Assembly: GCF_000010805.1 (NCBI RefSeq)
Contig: NC_012522.1
Location: 496,001 to 560,000 of the forward strand
Origin: Rhodococcus opacus B4
GTDB taxonomy: Bacteria > Actinomycetota > Actinomycetes > Mycobacteriales > Mycobacteriaceae
Reading direction: 5' to 3'
DNA: 64,000 bases
Every line of letters starts with the position of its first letter. Positions within the stretch are counted from its first letter, which is position 1. The notes under the pieces were generated by a model that made no database searches, was not told where the DNA came from, and was given only the letters and a program-made list of their open reading frames with translations. The translations under genes were made by a program, and so were the position numbers. Shown piece after piece: positions 8,666 to 17,557 of this stretch.

Positions 8666-9155
8666 ATGACGTCTCGGTTCAGCTCCAACCTGGTCAGAGG
8701 CATCATCGTCGCAACGTCAGTGCTGACGGCTGCGTGCAGTTCGGGCGGCGCTGAGCGATCAGCTCCCTTGGTGGGAGTGGAAACGTCAACCGCGCCAGCC
8801 ACACCCGACACACCGGGAACGCTCCCGACGGCGAACGAGCTGACTGCTCTGTATAACACTGCCCTCGACTACGACGTCCCCTTGTCCGACCGAGTGAACC
8901 TGATTCAGGGCGTCGATGAGGCCGATCCTCGACTCGCCCAGAAGTTCGTTCAAGAGGAAATGACCGTCGCATTCCACGCAGTGCTGGACCGTGGCGATGG
9001 GTCCTTACTTGCCTTCGGCAACCCATCGTAAGAGGGCAGGCGCAGCCGGAAGGGTTCACCGATTCCGTTCGTGGCCGAAGACGGCACCACGCCAACTGAC
9101 CGCCAACCTGTTGCCGATCGTCGCTGTCAACCAAGGCCGACCAGCACGAACTTGA
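8666..9155 (+). pseudogene. Mtb12-like low-molecular-weight antigen lipoprotein, broken
   Basis: From ATG 8666 there is a signal sequence with lipobox LTAACSS, then the Mtb12-type core (LPTANELTALYNTALDYDV, LSDRVNLIQGVDEADPRL). An in-frame TAA at 9029-9031 ends it after GNPS. The same frame continues after the stop with family-like sequence (KGSPIPFVAEDG), and the C-terminal part QLTANLLPIVAV resumes in another frame to a TGA at 9153-9155. So there is one nonsense change plus one frameshift. A 121-residue truncated product could still be exported and anchored. Confidence 0.65.
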
Positions 9156-9175
9156 CAATCCTGATTCCACAGAAC

Positions 9176-9345
9176 CAGCGACCAGGCCGCACTCAAATGT
9201 CTCTACCTCGCCACCCGTGCTCGGACCCCACCGGCAAGGGAAGAGGATGATGGGTGACGAGGTGGAAACCCGCCCTCAATGCGTGTGCTATCACATTCGA
9301 AGACCGAATCACCGCAACTGAAAACCAAATTCACATGCCAGAGCT
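9176..9345 (+). mobile_element. IS256-family transposase remnant (3' end)
   Basis: Fragments in two frames match the C-terminus of IS256/mutator transposases: DQAALKCLYLATRA from 9180, then DPTGKGRG, a stop, and WVTRWKPALNACAITFEDR. A frameshift and an internal stop separate the pieces, and no upstream part of the transposase is present. It directly follows the broken lipoprotein gene. Confidence 0.65.
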
Positions 9346-9417
9346 AGATCCACCGAAGTTCCGACAGTCCCCGTCGGGTAGCTATTACCTGACTGAGATA
9401 CCCTGTGCGCCCGATGA

Positions 9418-9445
9418 TGTAGCGCTACACCGTTGTAGCGCTACA
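9418..9445. promoter_or_regulatory. Two identical 12-bp palindromes, operator pair or terminator
   Basis: TGTAGCGCTACA occurs at 9418-9429 and 9434-9445, 4 bp apart. Each copy is self-complementary with a central CG, as in LacI-family operators. Together they can also fold as a 12-bp stem with a 4-nt loop. They lie just past the stop (9465) of the long minus-strand sugar operon, where a terminator is expected, and no promoter-proximal gene is next to them. Confidence 0.5.
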
Positions 9446-9464
9446 CCATCGTTCTCGCGGCGGT

Positions 9465-10940
9465 TCAGCCCCGCCCCCAAATCTGGGATTGTCCGGCCGC
9501 CGAGCGTTTCTGTGGGATGTTCCAGGGATTGGAGTCCTGCAGTGGTTCGGGGAGCCAGGAGTCGAAGTAGTTCTGGAACGAGACTGGGCGCAGAAATCTC
9601 TCGACCGCTGCGGTTCCGACCGCGGTGTGCAGTGGCGAGGTCGTCGACGGGAAGGGTCCGCCGTGGTGCTGTGCGGGTGTGACCGATACTCCAGTCGGCC
9701 ACTCGTTGAGGAGGATTCGCCCGGTTCGTCTCTCGACCACGCGGCGGAGGTCGTCGAGAATGTCCGCGTCGGCTTCTTGCACGTGCAATGAGATCGTCAG
9801 CGAGCCGTGGAGGCGAGTGGCAGCGTCGGTGAGCTGCTTGACGTCGGTGTACTCGACGATGATCGAGAACGGGCCGAAGGCCTCGGTGAGCACGTTGTCC
9901 GCGTGCTCGACGAAGGTGGGGTAGTCGATGGACAGGAGTGCGGGCTGATGGCATCCGTCGATTGCCGTCGGTTCGACGAGCATCCGTCCGCCGATCTGAT
10001 CGCCGATTTCCCGTAGTCGGTCGGCGAAGCCGGAGGTGATCGCGTCGGTGAGTAGTTCACCGGTTCGCTTCTCACCGACCCGGGTGGTGAGAATGTCCTC
10101 GAGGCCGTGGCCGGCGGGCAGGAACACGATGCCCGGCTTGGTGCAGAATTGGCCGCTGCCGAGGGTGAAGGACTCGACGAAACCCTCGGCGATCGCTTGT
10201 CCACGAGCATCGATTGCGGCCTGGCTGACGAACACCGGGTTGATGCTTCCCAGTTCTCCGTAGAACGGGATGGGTCGCGGTCGTTCGGACGCGATGCCCG
10301 CCAGGAACAATCCGCCGCGCACCGATCCGGTGAAGGTGGCCGCGTCGACGCGATCGTCGCGGAGCGCGTCGACGCCGGCGTCGCGGCCCTCGATGAGGTG
10401 GAAGGCTCCGGCCGGGGCTCCGGCATCGTCGAGCGCCGAGGTGACGAGTCGGCCGGTGAGCTCGCTGAGTTTCGGATGCCCTTCATGGGCCTTCACGATC
10501 ACCGGGCACCCGGTGGCCAGGGCCGATGCCGTGTCGCCGCCCGCAACCGAGAAGGCGAACGGAAAGTTGCTGGCCGCGAAGTTGAGGACGACCCCGATCG
10601 GCATTTTCATCCGGCGGATGTTCGGTCGGGGCCCCGAACCGAAGTCCGGATCGGGGTCGTCGATGCGGGCGTCGAGGAACTCGCCTGTCCGTGCTTCTTC
10701 GGCGAACATCCGCAGTTGCATCGTGGTGCGTCGGAGCTCGCCCCGCAGGCGGGGTTCGGGGAGGTGCGTTTCGGTCATCGCGACGGGTACCAGCTCGTCG
10801 GCGGTAGCGTCGAGACGGTCCGCGATTCCTGTCAGCTGCGCGTACCGCTGCTGCGGGGTTTGGCGGGCGAACTCGCCCTTCGCGACTGCCGCCTGTTCCA
10901 GCACATTGTCCAGGTCCATAGTCGTACCTACTCCGCTCAT
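9465..10940 (-). CDS. Alpha-ketoglutarate semialdehyde (2,5-dioxopentanoate) dehydrogenase-type ALDH
   Basis: 491 residues from ATG 10940, which overlaps the rpiA-like stop as ATGA. ALDH hallmarks of the KGSADH branch are present: NFPFAFSVAGGDTASALA, the glutamate in FYGELGSINPVFV and the catalytic cysteine in SGQFCTKPG. This branch oxidises alpha-ketoglutarate semialdehyde to 2-oxoglutarate, the last step of Weimberg-type pentose and uronate routes. It is the last gene of the 11-gene operon, and with the FAH protein at 16316 it supports an oxidative pentose branch. Substrate assignment rests on family and neighbours. Confidence 0.8.
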   Translation of the reverse strand: MSGVGTTMDLDNVLEQAAVAKGEFARQTPQQRYAQLTGIADRLDATADELVPVAMTETHLPEPRLRGELRRTTMQLRMFAEEARTGEFLDARIDDPDPDFGSGPRPNIRRMKMPIGVVLNFAASNFPFAFSVAGGDTASALATGCPVIVKAHEGHPKLSELTGRLVTSALDDAGAPAGAFHLIEGRDAGVDALRDDRVDAATFTGSVRGGLFLAGIASERPRPIPFYGELGSINPVFVSQAAIDARGQAIAEGFVESFTLGSGQFCTKPGIVFLPAGHGLEDILTTRVGEKRTGELLTDAITSGFADRLREIGDQIGGRMLVEPTAIDGCHQPALLSIDYPTFVEHADNVLTEAFGPFSIIVEYTDVKQLTDAATRLHGSLTISLHVQEADADILDDLRRVVERRTGRILLNEWPTGVSVTPAQHHGGPFPSTTSPLHTAVGTAAVERFLRPVSFQNYFDSWLPEPLQDSNPWNIPQKRSAAGQSQIWGRG

Positions 10941-11695
10941 TTGCGCCACTGCGGGATCCTGGCCGCCCTGCGGTGCGGCAGTTCGATGAGTTTCGCCGCC
11001 CCGTCCGGGGAGGCGATGAGGATCTCGTGGGCGATGCCGGTGAACAGTCCGTTCTCGACGACGCCGGCGATCCAGTTGAGGTTCGTATCGAGCAGCGCCT
11101 TGTCGGTGATCGCGACCATGTGGGCGTCGAGGATGAAGTTGCCGCTGTCGGTGACCACGGGCTGGCCGTCCCGCTGCCGCTGGACGATGTCGATATCGGT
11201 GTAGCCGAGGTCCCGGAACAGTGCGGAGATCGACCGCCGAGTTGCTTTCCAGCCGAACGGGATGACCTCGATCGGGAGTGGGAAGGAGCCGAGCCGCTCG
11301 ACCAGTTTGGTGTCGTCTGCGATGCACACCATCTTCAACGAGGCCTCGGCGACCATCCGTTCCCACAGCAGGCAGGCGCCGCCGCCCTTGATCATGTCAC
11401 CGTCGTGGTCTACCTCGTCGGGTCCGTCCAGTGTCACGTCGAGCGGGCGGTCGAGGTCGTTGAGATCGATGAGGGTGATGCCGACCGACAGGGCCAGGTC
11501 GCGGGTTGCGGTAGAGGTCGGAACACCGACGATGTCGAGACCCTCGGCGACCTTCTCGCCGAGGGCACGCACGAACCACGCGGACGTCGTTCCGGACCCG
11601 AGCCCGAGTTGGGCGCCGTCGTGCGCGTAGCGCTCCACCGCGGCCCGGCCGACAGCGTATTTCGCTGCGTCCTGCGGAGTTTCGGTCGTGTACAT
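10937..11695 (-). CDS. Ribose-5-phosphate isomerase A-like protein
   Basis: 252 residues. RpiA landmarks: GLGSGTTSAWFVRAL for phosphate binding, DGPDEVD in place of the usual GADE, and MIKGGGACLLWERM. The deviations (SGTTS, DGPDE, LLW) suggest a divergent member acting on a cognate pentose or tetrose phosphate, not the housekeeping enzyme. Start ATG 11695 is preceded by GAAAGGAAC. It lies between the HAD phosphatase and the KGSADH-type gene. Confidence 0.8.
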   Translation of the reverse strand: MYTTETPQDAAKYAVGRAAVERYAHDGAQLGLGSGTTSAWFVRALGEKVAEGLDIVGVPTSTATRDLALSVGITLIDLNDLDRPLDVTLDGPDEVDHDGDMIKGGGACLLWERMVAEASLKMVCIADDTKLVERLGSFPLPIEVIPFGWKATRRSISALFRDLGYTDIDIVQRQRDGQPVVTDSGNFILDAHMVAITDKALLDTNLNWIAGVVENGLFTGIAHEILIASPDGAAKLIELPHRRAARIPQWRK

Positions 11696-11718
11696 GTGAA
11701 GAGTTCCTTTCGAGTGGT

Positions 11719-12372
11719 TCAGATGAGGGTGAGCAGGTCGTCGAACGAGTCGAGCCGGAAGTCGGCGTCGACATCGGGGTGTCCCCAGCTCACGTGGGCG
11801 TAGCGGATGCCTGCGGCCGTCGCGGTGTCGCGGTCGATGTCGGTGTCACCGACGTAGAGCACGGTCGATCCGGAGGCGCCGAGGGCGGCGATGGTGTCGG
11901 TGAGGTGCCGAGGGTCGGGCTTGGGGCCGTCGGTGGCGTCCGAACCGATGACCGCCCCGATGATCGCGCCGAGACCGAGCGCATCGAGGACGGCGTGAGC
12001 GATCGGCGTCCGTTTGTTGGTGCACACTCCGAGCTGGATGCCCCGCGCGTCCAGCTCGGCCAGGACGACGGCGGCGGTGTCGACGAGGCGGGTCTTTTGC
12101 GCCGGGTTCGCGCGGTAGCGCTCGGAGTATGTCCGGAGGACGTCGTCGACCGTCGGCGCGGTGACGGGGAGGCCGGCGGCCCGCAGGCACTGTTCGACGA
12201 GTGCGCGGGGGCCGCCGCCGAGTGCGTCGGCGACTTGGCGCACCGTGACCCGGCGATCGCCGTGGCCGGAGAGTGCCTCGTTCATCGCGGCGGCGATGTC
12301 CTCGCTGCTGTCGACCAGGGTTCCGTCGAGGTCGAACACGACCGCGGTGAATTTCGTCTGCGTGGTGCTCAT
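11719..12372 (-). CDS. HAD family hydrolase, phosphoglycolate phosphatase-like
   Basis: 217 residues. The HAD motif I VVFDLDGTLVDS is at the N-terminus, with motif II in GVCTNK, motif III lysine in DGPKPDP and motif IV in YVGDTDIDRD. The layout resembles Gph/PGP enzymes that dephosphorylate 2-phosphoglycolate or sugar phosphates. The start overlaps the kinase stop as ATGA. In this operon it could remove a dead-end or overflow sugar phosphate. Substrate not determinable. Confidence 0.82.
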   Translation of the reverse strand: MSTTQTKFTAVVFDLDGTLVDSSEDIAAAMNEALSGHGDRRVTVRQVADALGGGPRALVEQCLRAAGLPVTAPTVDDVLRTYSERYRANPAQKTRLVDTAAVVLAELDARGIQLGVCTNKRTPIAHAVLDALGLGAIIGAVIGSDATDGPKPDPRHLTDTIAALGASGSTVLYVGDTDIDRDTATAAGIRYAHVSWGHPDVDADFRLDSFDDLLTLI

Positions 12373-13901
12373 GTCTTCCTTGCGATGTCGATGTCGCCGA
12401 ACACGTCAGTGAAGTGCCCGAACAGGTTTCGATAGCCCTCGAAAATGCGGGTGTAGCGGGCAGCTTCGGCGGTCCGGGGCACATGCCGAGAGGACACCTG
12501 CAGGTGTCCGTACGCGTCGTCGAAGGATTCCCACGTGCCTGCCCCGACGCCGGAGACGATCGCCGCACCGTACGCGCCGCCTTCGCTACTTCCGGTCATG
12601 GTGACGACCTCGGTACCGAACACGTCGGCCATCGCCTGCAACCAGAAGGCATCGCGGGTCGCGCCGCCGGACGCGATGATCCGGTCGCACGGTATTCCCA
12701 GGTCGGCGAAGGATTCGAGGATCTGACGCATGTTGAGCAGCGCACCCTCGATGACCGCGCGGACCAGGTGCCCGAGCCCGTGCATCCGGGTCAGCCCGAC
12801 CATGGCACCGCTCGCCGACGGGGCGTAGTGCGGGGAACGCTCCCCCGCCAGGTACGGCAGGAACAGCAGACCGTCGGCGCCGACCGGCACCTCCTTGGCG
12901 AGGTCGATGAGTTCGGTGAAGCTGACGTCCTGCGCACCGGGGAGCTGATGGACGACGTCGGCGAGCCATTGCAGTCCCCCGGCGGCGGACAGGGACACTC
13001 CCATCACGTGCCAGAAGCCGGGCTGGTTGTAGCAGGACACCTGCACCGACCCGGTGACGTTGTCCGGGCAGGTACGGGAGACCGCGGCGACGATGCCGGC
13101 CGTCCCGAGGGTGACACCGATGTCCCCGCGCTGGGTGATCCCCATCGACGCGGTTTGGACGACCGCGTCCCCGCCACCGCCGTACACCTCCACGTCCGGG
13201 CGCAGGTTCCAGGCGTCGGCGATCTCCGGGAGCAGAACTCCGGTGCGTTCGGGGGACTCGACCACCTCGGGAAGCATCGACTCGCTCACCCCGACCGCAT
13301 CGAGCATCGCCGGGGACCACTTACGGTTGGCGACATCGAACAGGCCGGTTCCGGATGCCTCGGACACGTCCGTGACGAACCGTCCATTCATCCGTAGCCG
13401 CAGGTAGTCCTTCGGATTCACGATCCGGTGGATTCGCGCGAAGACCTCGGGTTCGTGATCGCGCAGCCAGGCCACCTTGCCTGCGGTGAATCCGGTGATG
13501 AGCCGGTTGGCGGTGGCGTCGAGGACCGAGTGGGGGCCACCCACGGTGTCGGTGATCGCGACGCATTCGGCTTCGCACCGCTGGTCGTTCCAGAGGATGG
13601 CACGCCGGATGACCGTGCCGGTGTCGTCGAGGGCCACCAGGCCGTGCATCTGCCCGCTCAATCCGATGGCGACGATCTCGTCACCGCGGCGGGGCAGCTG
13701 TGCGGTGACCTCGCGGATGCAGGCATCGGTGGCCGCCCACCAGTCGTGCGGGTCCTGTTCGGACCACCCGTGACGGTCGGAGAACAGCGGGTACTCACGC
13801 ACGGCGGTGGTCATCACCGCCCCGGTGTGGTCCACGGCCACGACCTTGCAGGAGGAGGTCCCGATGTCGACGCCGAGGTGCACTCGCGCGGCGGTGGTCA
13901 T
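12369..13901 (-). CDS. xylB: FGGY carbohydrate kinase, xylulokinase-like
   Basis: 510 residues. The N-terminus, VHLGVDIGTSSCKVVAVD, is the ATP-binding phosphate-1 loop. GLSGQMHGLVALD near residue 80 is diagnostic of xylulokinases within FGGY. The C-terminal half has GVTLGTAGIVAAVS and RIIASGGATRDAFWLQ. It phosphorylates D-xylulose or a related ketopentose in the cytosol. Both ends overlap neighbours by ATGA (ALDH upstream, HAD downstream), so translation is tightly coupled. Confidence 0.85.
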   Translation of the reverse strand: MTTAARVHLGVDIGTSSCKVVAVDHTGAVMTTAVREYPLFSDRHGWSEQDPHDWWAATDACIREVTAQLPRRGDEIVAIGLSGQMHGLVALDDTGTVIRRAILWNDQRCEAECVAITDTVGGPHSVLDATANRLITGFTAGKVAWLRDHEPEVFARIHRIVNPKDYLRLRMNGRFVTDVSEASGTGLFDVANRKWSPAMLDAVGVSESMLPEVVESPERTGVLLPEIADAWNLRPDVEVYGGGGDAVVQTASMGITQRGDIGVTLGTAGIVAAVSRTCPDNVTGSVQVSCYNQPGFWHVMGVSLSAAGGLQWLADVVHQLPGAQDVSFTELIDLAKEVPVGADGLLFLPYLAGERSPHYAPSASGAMVGLTRMHGLGHLVRAVIEGALLNMRQILESFADLGIPCDRIIASGGATRDAFWLQAMADVFGTEVVTMTGSSEGGAYGAAIVSGVGAGTWESFDDAYGHLQVSSRHVPRTAEAARYTRIFEGYRNLFGHFTDVFGDIDIARKT

Positions 13902-15337
13902 TGCCCTGTCCCGTACCGGATGCGGAGGTGCTTGTACTGCAGGTACCCCTCCAACCCGGCCTTGCCGTGCTCGACGCCGAAGCCGCTGCCCTTCCGGCCG
14001 CCGTAGGGGGCGTTCATGATTCCGGCGTCGACGTTGTTGACGGCGACATTGCCGAAATCGAGGAGCCTGCCGAGGTCGTGGGCCTGCGCGAGATCACCGG
14101 TGTACACGTAGGCCGCGAGACCGGCCTCGGTGCCGTTGGCGAGGTCTACCGCGTTCTTCAGGTCGCTGAAGGGCATGACGCCGACGACGGGACCGAATGT
14201 CTCCTCGTGCATCACGAGCATGTCCGGGTTGCAGCCGGCGATGACCGTCGGCTGATAGAAGTTCCCGGGCGCGAGCGTCTCGATCCGCGTGCCGCCGGTG
14301 GTGACAGTGGCGCCCCTCGCGACCGCGTCGCGCACGTGCTGGTCGACGACGTCGAGGCCGGGCCGGGTCGCCATCGGTCCGACGTCGACCGTGGGATCCA
14401 TGCCGTTACCGACGGTCAGCTCGGACACCGTCGCGGTGAGTCGGTCGACGAACTCGGAGTACACCGTTTCGTGCACGTAGATGCGGTTGATGGCGATGCA
14501 GATCTGTCCGGCGTTGCGGAACCCGCGGCGCGCGGCGCCGGCGACGGCGGCGTCGATGTCCGCCCGGTCGGTGACGATCATCGGGCACGAGCCGCCCAAT
14601 TCCATCGTCAGCGGTTTCGCGGCCGGCACCCCGCGGGCGATCTTCGCGCCCGTCGCCGTCGATCCGGTGAACGCCAGCTTGTCGAACCCGGGATGACCGG
14701 CCACGGCGGGACCCGTCTCGCCGCCGCCGAGGACCAGGTTCGCCACGCCCGGCGGCAACCCCGCTGCGTCGATGCAGCCGAACAGCAGTGCCGGGGACAG
14801 GGAGGCGTATTGCGAGGGCTTGATCACGATGGTGCAGCCGGCGGCGAGGGCGGCGCAGAGTTTCCATCCGACCAGCTCGAGCGGGTAGTTCCACGGGGTG
14901 ATCGCCCCGATGACGCCGATCGGTTCGTGGACGACCGTGCTGGTGAAACCGTCGACGTCGTTGGGGATCACCTCACCGTGGATCCGTGTGGCCTCCTCGG
15001 CGTAAAAGTGGAACGCCTTGGCGAGTTTGTCGACCTCGCCGGTCGCCTCACCGATGGTCTTGCCCATCTCGGTTGTGATCGCTTCGGCGAGTTCGCGTTC
15101 GCGGGACTTGACGATGTCGCCGATGGTGTGGAGGTAGCGGGCTCGCACGGTCGGGTTGACGTGTCGCCAGTCGGCGAAGGCGCGGCGGGCCGCGGTGACG
15201 GCGGCGTCGACGTCAGTGGCGGTCGAGGCGGGGACCTCGGCGATGACCTTCTCGTCGGCCGGGTTGAGCGCCTTGAAGGTCGTCTCGCTCGGGACCCACC
15301 CGCCGTCGATGTAGTTGTTCAGTGTGGTGATCGTCAT
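13898..15337 (-). CDS. NAD(P)-dependent aldehyde dehydrogenase (glycolaldehyde/betaine-aldehyde type)
   Basis: 479 residues from ATG 15337, with GAAAGG upstream. ALDH motifs: ITPWNYPLELVGWKLCAAL, the catalytic glutamate in MELGGSCPMIV and the catalytic cysteine in NAGQICIAINR. This is the broad class covering aminobutyraldehyde, lactaldehyde and glycolaldehyde dehydrogenases. With a phosphoglycolate-phosphatase-like HAD and a 2-hydroxyacid dehydrogenase nearby, a C2 product such as glycolaldehyde is a reasonable guess, but only a guess. Confidence 0.8.
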   Translation of the reverse strand: MTITTLNNYIDGGWVPSETTFKALNPADEKVIAEVPASTATDVDAAVTAARRAFADWRHVNPTVRARYLHTIGDIVKSRERELAEAITTEMGKTIGEATGEVDKLAKAFHFYAEEATRIHGEVIPNDVDGFTSTVVHEPIGVIGAITPWNYPLELVGWKLCAALAAGCTIVIKPSQYASLSPALLFGCIDAAGLPPGVANLVLGGGETGPAVAGHPGFDKLAFTGSTATGAKIARGVPAAKPLTMELGGSCPMIVTDRADIDAAVAGAARRGFRNAGQICIAINRIYVHETVYSEFVDRLTATVSELTVGNGMDPTVDVGPMATRPGLDVVDQHVRDAVARGATVTTGGTRIETLAPGNFYQPTVIAGCNPDMLVMHEETFGPVVGVMPFSDLKNAVDLANGTEAGLAAYVYTGDLAQAHDLGRLLDFGNVAVNNVDAGIMNAPYGGRKGSGFGVEHGKAGLEGYLQYKHLRIRYGTGQ

Positions 15338-15363
15338 GGCATGCGCCTTTCGCTCGGGGGTGG

Positions 15364-16323
15364 TCAGTTCAGCGGGCATCGCAGCGGCTCACCCCGGATC
15401 GCCCGGGCCGCCTCCTCGGCGGCGAGGCGCTGGAGATCGCGCAGCGACTGTTCGGAGTAGAAGGCGGCGTGCGGGGTGAGGACGGCGTTCGGGTGCGTGC
15501 GCAGGCGGTGGTCGGGGGCCAGAGGTTCCGGATGGAAGACGTCGAGTCCGACTCCCGCGAGCGCGCCGGAGTCGAGTGCGTCGAGCACTGCGTCCTGCTC
15601 GACCAAGGCGCCGCGTGAAGTGTTGACCAGGAACGACCCGAAAGGCATCTTGGCGAGATTGTCGGCGTTGACGATTCCGCGGGTGTCCGCTGTGGCGGGA
15701 GCGTGCAGCGAGAGCGCGTGGGACCGTCGGAACAGCTCGTCGAGGTCGACGAGGGTGATGCCGTGGTCGGCGGCGACGTCGGGGTTCGCGTACGGGTCGT
15801 GGGCGATCAGGTCGAACCCGAAGGGCTGCAGTCTTTTTGCGACGGCAAGCGCGATCCGTCCGGTGCCGAGCAGCCCTACCGTCGTCTCACCGGTCGAGCG
15901 GATCGGGGCGAGTTCGGTCGCGGAGGGCCAGCCGCCGGCTGCCAGTGCGCGGTCGAACTGGGCAACTTTGCGCAGGAGCATGAGCGTAAGGGTGACGGCA
16001 TGATCGGCGACGGTGTCGGCGCCGTAGTCCGGCACATTGCACACCCGCACTCCGAGCCGGGTGGCGGCGTCGAGGTCGACGTTGTCGAAACCGATGCCGT
16101 AGCGGACGACGACCCCGTTGGGGTTCATCGCCGCCAGCACCTCGGCGGTCATGGGAGCGAAGTTGACCAGTGCCACGTCGGCGCCGGATACCGCGTCGAT
16201 CGCCTCGGCCTCGGTGGTGGCGTGAAAGAGGGCGAAATCGGCGTCGAGGTCCTTCGCGGCGGCGCGTTCGAAGTCCTCGCCGGAGAAGTTGTGGTCGGTG
16301 ATCACCATCCGCATGTCAGGCAC
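15364..16323 (-). CDS. D-isomer-specific 2-hydroxyacid dehydrogenase (CtBP-like)
   Basis: 319 residues. A Rossmann core (VGLLGTGRIALAVA) with the catalytic arginine in NTSRGALV, a glutamate in FHPEPLAPDH and a histidine in LTPHAAFYSE, i.e. the full D-2-hydroxyacid dehydrogenase triad. The third loop residue is alanine (GTGRIA) where most have glycine. It reduces a 2-oxoacid or oxidises a D-2-hydroxyacid. It overlaps the FAH-family gene by 8 nt. Confidence 0.83.
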   Translation of the reverse strand: MPDMRMVITDHNFSGEDFERAAAKDLDADFALFHATTEAEAIDAVSGADVALVNFAPMTAEVLAAMNPNGVVVRYGIGFDNVDLDAATRLGVRVCNVPDYGADTVADHAVTLTLMLLRKVAQFDRALAAGGWPSATELAPIRSTGETTVGLLGTGRIALAVAKRLQPFGFDLIAHDPYANPDVAADHGITLVDLDELFRRSHALSLHAPATADTRGIVNADNLAKMPFGSFLVNTSRGALVEQDAVLDALDSGALAGVGLDVFHPEPLAPDHRLRTHPNAVLTPHAAFYSEQSLRDLQRLAAEEAARAIRGEPLRCPLN

Positions 16324-17503
16324 CGACCTTCCCGACCAGTCCGCGCCCGTGCAGGTTGGCGATGAACGACCGCAGCCCGAACTCCCAGCGCTGCGCCTTC
16401 TCGGAGTGGTTGACGCGGTTGACGAGGGTGCCGAGTTTCGGGCTCGAGATTCGCACTACGTCACCGATGTGGTGGGTGAATCCCATGCCCTCGCCGCCGC
16501 GGTCGTGCGTCGGCGAGAACAGGGTGCCGGTGTAGAGAACGATCCCGTCCGGGTACTGATGGGCGTCGCCCACGGTGTACTCGGCAAGGGTGCTGATGTC
16601 GCGGGAGATCTCGCGCATGTAACTCACGTCGTCGAGAACGAAGCCGTCGTCCTCCCCCAGCACCTGCAGACGTACCTCGGCGGCGCGGACGTCGTCGAGG
16701 GTGAACGATTCGTCGAGCAACCGGATGAACGGTCCGAGCGAGGCGGAGGCGTTGTTGTCCTTCGCTTTCGGCAGCAGCAGCGCCGAGCGGCCCTCGACAT
16801 CGCGGAGGTTGACGTCGTTGCCCAGCATCGCACCCACGATGCGGCCGGTGGAGGTGACCGCGAGGGCGACCTCTGGTTCCGGGTTGTTCCACGACGAGAC
16901 TTGGGCGACACCGATCTCGGAGCCGCACCCGACCGCCGAGAGGACCGGAGCCTTGGTGAAGACCTCCGGATCCGGGCCCAATCCCACCTCGAGGTACTGG
17001 GACCACTGGCCCCGAGATTTGAGGTCTTCCTTGAGCCGCGCCGCGTCCTCGCTGCCGGGTTCGATGGAGGACAGGGTCGATCCGATGAGGCGCTCGAAGT
17101 CGCCGCGGATGGCGTCGGCCTGTTCGGGGTCGCCGCCGGCGCGCTCCTCGATGAGCCGTTCGAGCAGCGACGTCGCGAACGTCACCCCGGCGGCCTTGAG
17201 CACCGACAGGTCGACCGGTGCGAGCAGGTACGGGGCGGTGGTGCGGGCGGTGAGGGAGCTGGCGAGGACGTCGGCGATGGGCCAGGACCGGGTGCCGACC
17301 GCGCTGCGGACGGCCTTGACCGGGTCCGGTGATTCGAGGAGATCGGTCATGGTCGGGAAGGCGTCGGTGATGTCGACCACCGCACCCGAGCGCAGGGTGA
17401 CGATGCACGGGCCGCCGATGGCGTCGTCGTGGACGCGGCCGACGAGCGTGGCGTTGGCCGCGTCGGTGGGCAGGACCGCTGCGTGCTGATCGATGAGGTT
17501 CAT
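16316..17503 (-). CDS. Fumarylacetoacetase-family protein, likely 2-keto-3-deoxypentonate dehydratase (XylX-like)
   Basis: 395 residues. The C-terminal FAH domain shows the metal-binding NPEPEVALAV and the DVNLRDVEGRSALLLPKAKD region. The N-terminal extension and overall length match XylX-type 2-keto-3-deoxyxylonate dehydratases better than the roughly 280-residue diketo-acid hydrolases. Such an enzyme gives alpha-ketoglutarate semialdehyde, the substrate expected for the ALDH at 9465. The alternative is hydrolysis of 2,4-diketo-3-deoxy acids, as in non-phosphorylating rhamnose/fucose routes. No xylonate dehydratase (IlvD/EDD type) is seen in the window. Confidence 0.72.
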   Translation of the reverse strand: MNLIDQHAAVLPTDAANATLVGRVHDDAIGGPCIVTLRSGAVVDITDAFPTMTDLLESPDPVKAVRSAVGTRSWPIADVLASSLTARTTAPYLLAPVDLSVLKAAGVTFATSLLERLIEERAGGDPEQADAIRGDFERLIGSTLSSIEPGSEDAARLKEDLKSRGQWSQYLEVGLGPDPEVFTKAPVLSAVGCGSEIGVAQVSSWNNPEPEVALAVTSTGRIVGAMLGNDVNLRDVEGRSALLLPKAKDNNASASLGPFIRLLDESFTLDDVRAAEVRLQVLGEDDGFVLDDVSYMREISRDISTLAEYTVGDAHQYPDGIVLYTGTLFSPTHDRGGEGMGFTHHIGDVVRISSPKLGTLVNRVNHSEKAQRWEFGLRSFIANLHGRGLVGKVGA

Positions 17504-17557
17504 GGTGTCGAGATCCGTTTCGTTTCTATTGTGGTGGAAGTGTGGGTGCCGCAGTGG

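Noticed and set aside
12369-13901. Calling the FGGY kinase a ribulokinase or glycerol kinase
   Set aside because: The GQMHG motif and 510-residue length fit xylulokinase better; glycerol kinases and AraB have different sequences at this point.
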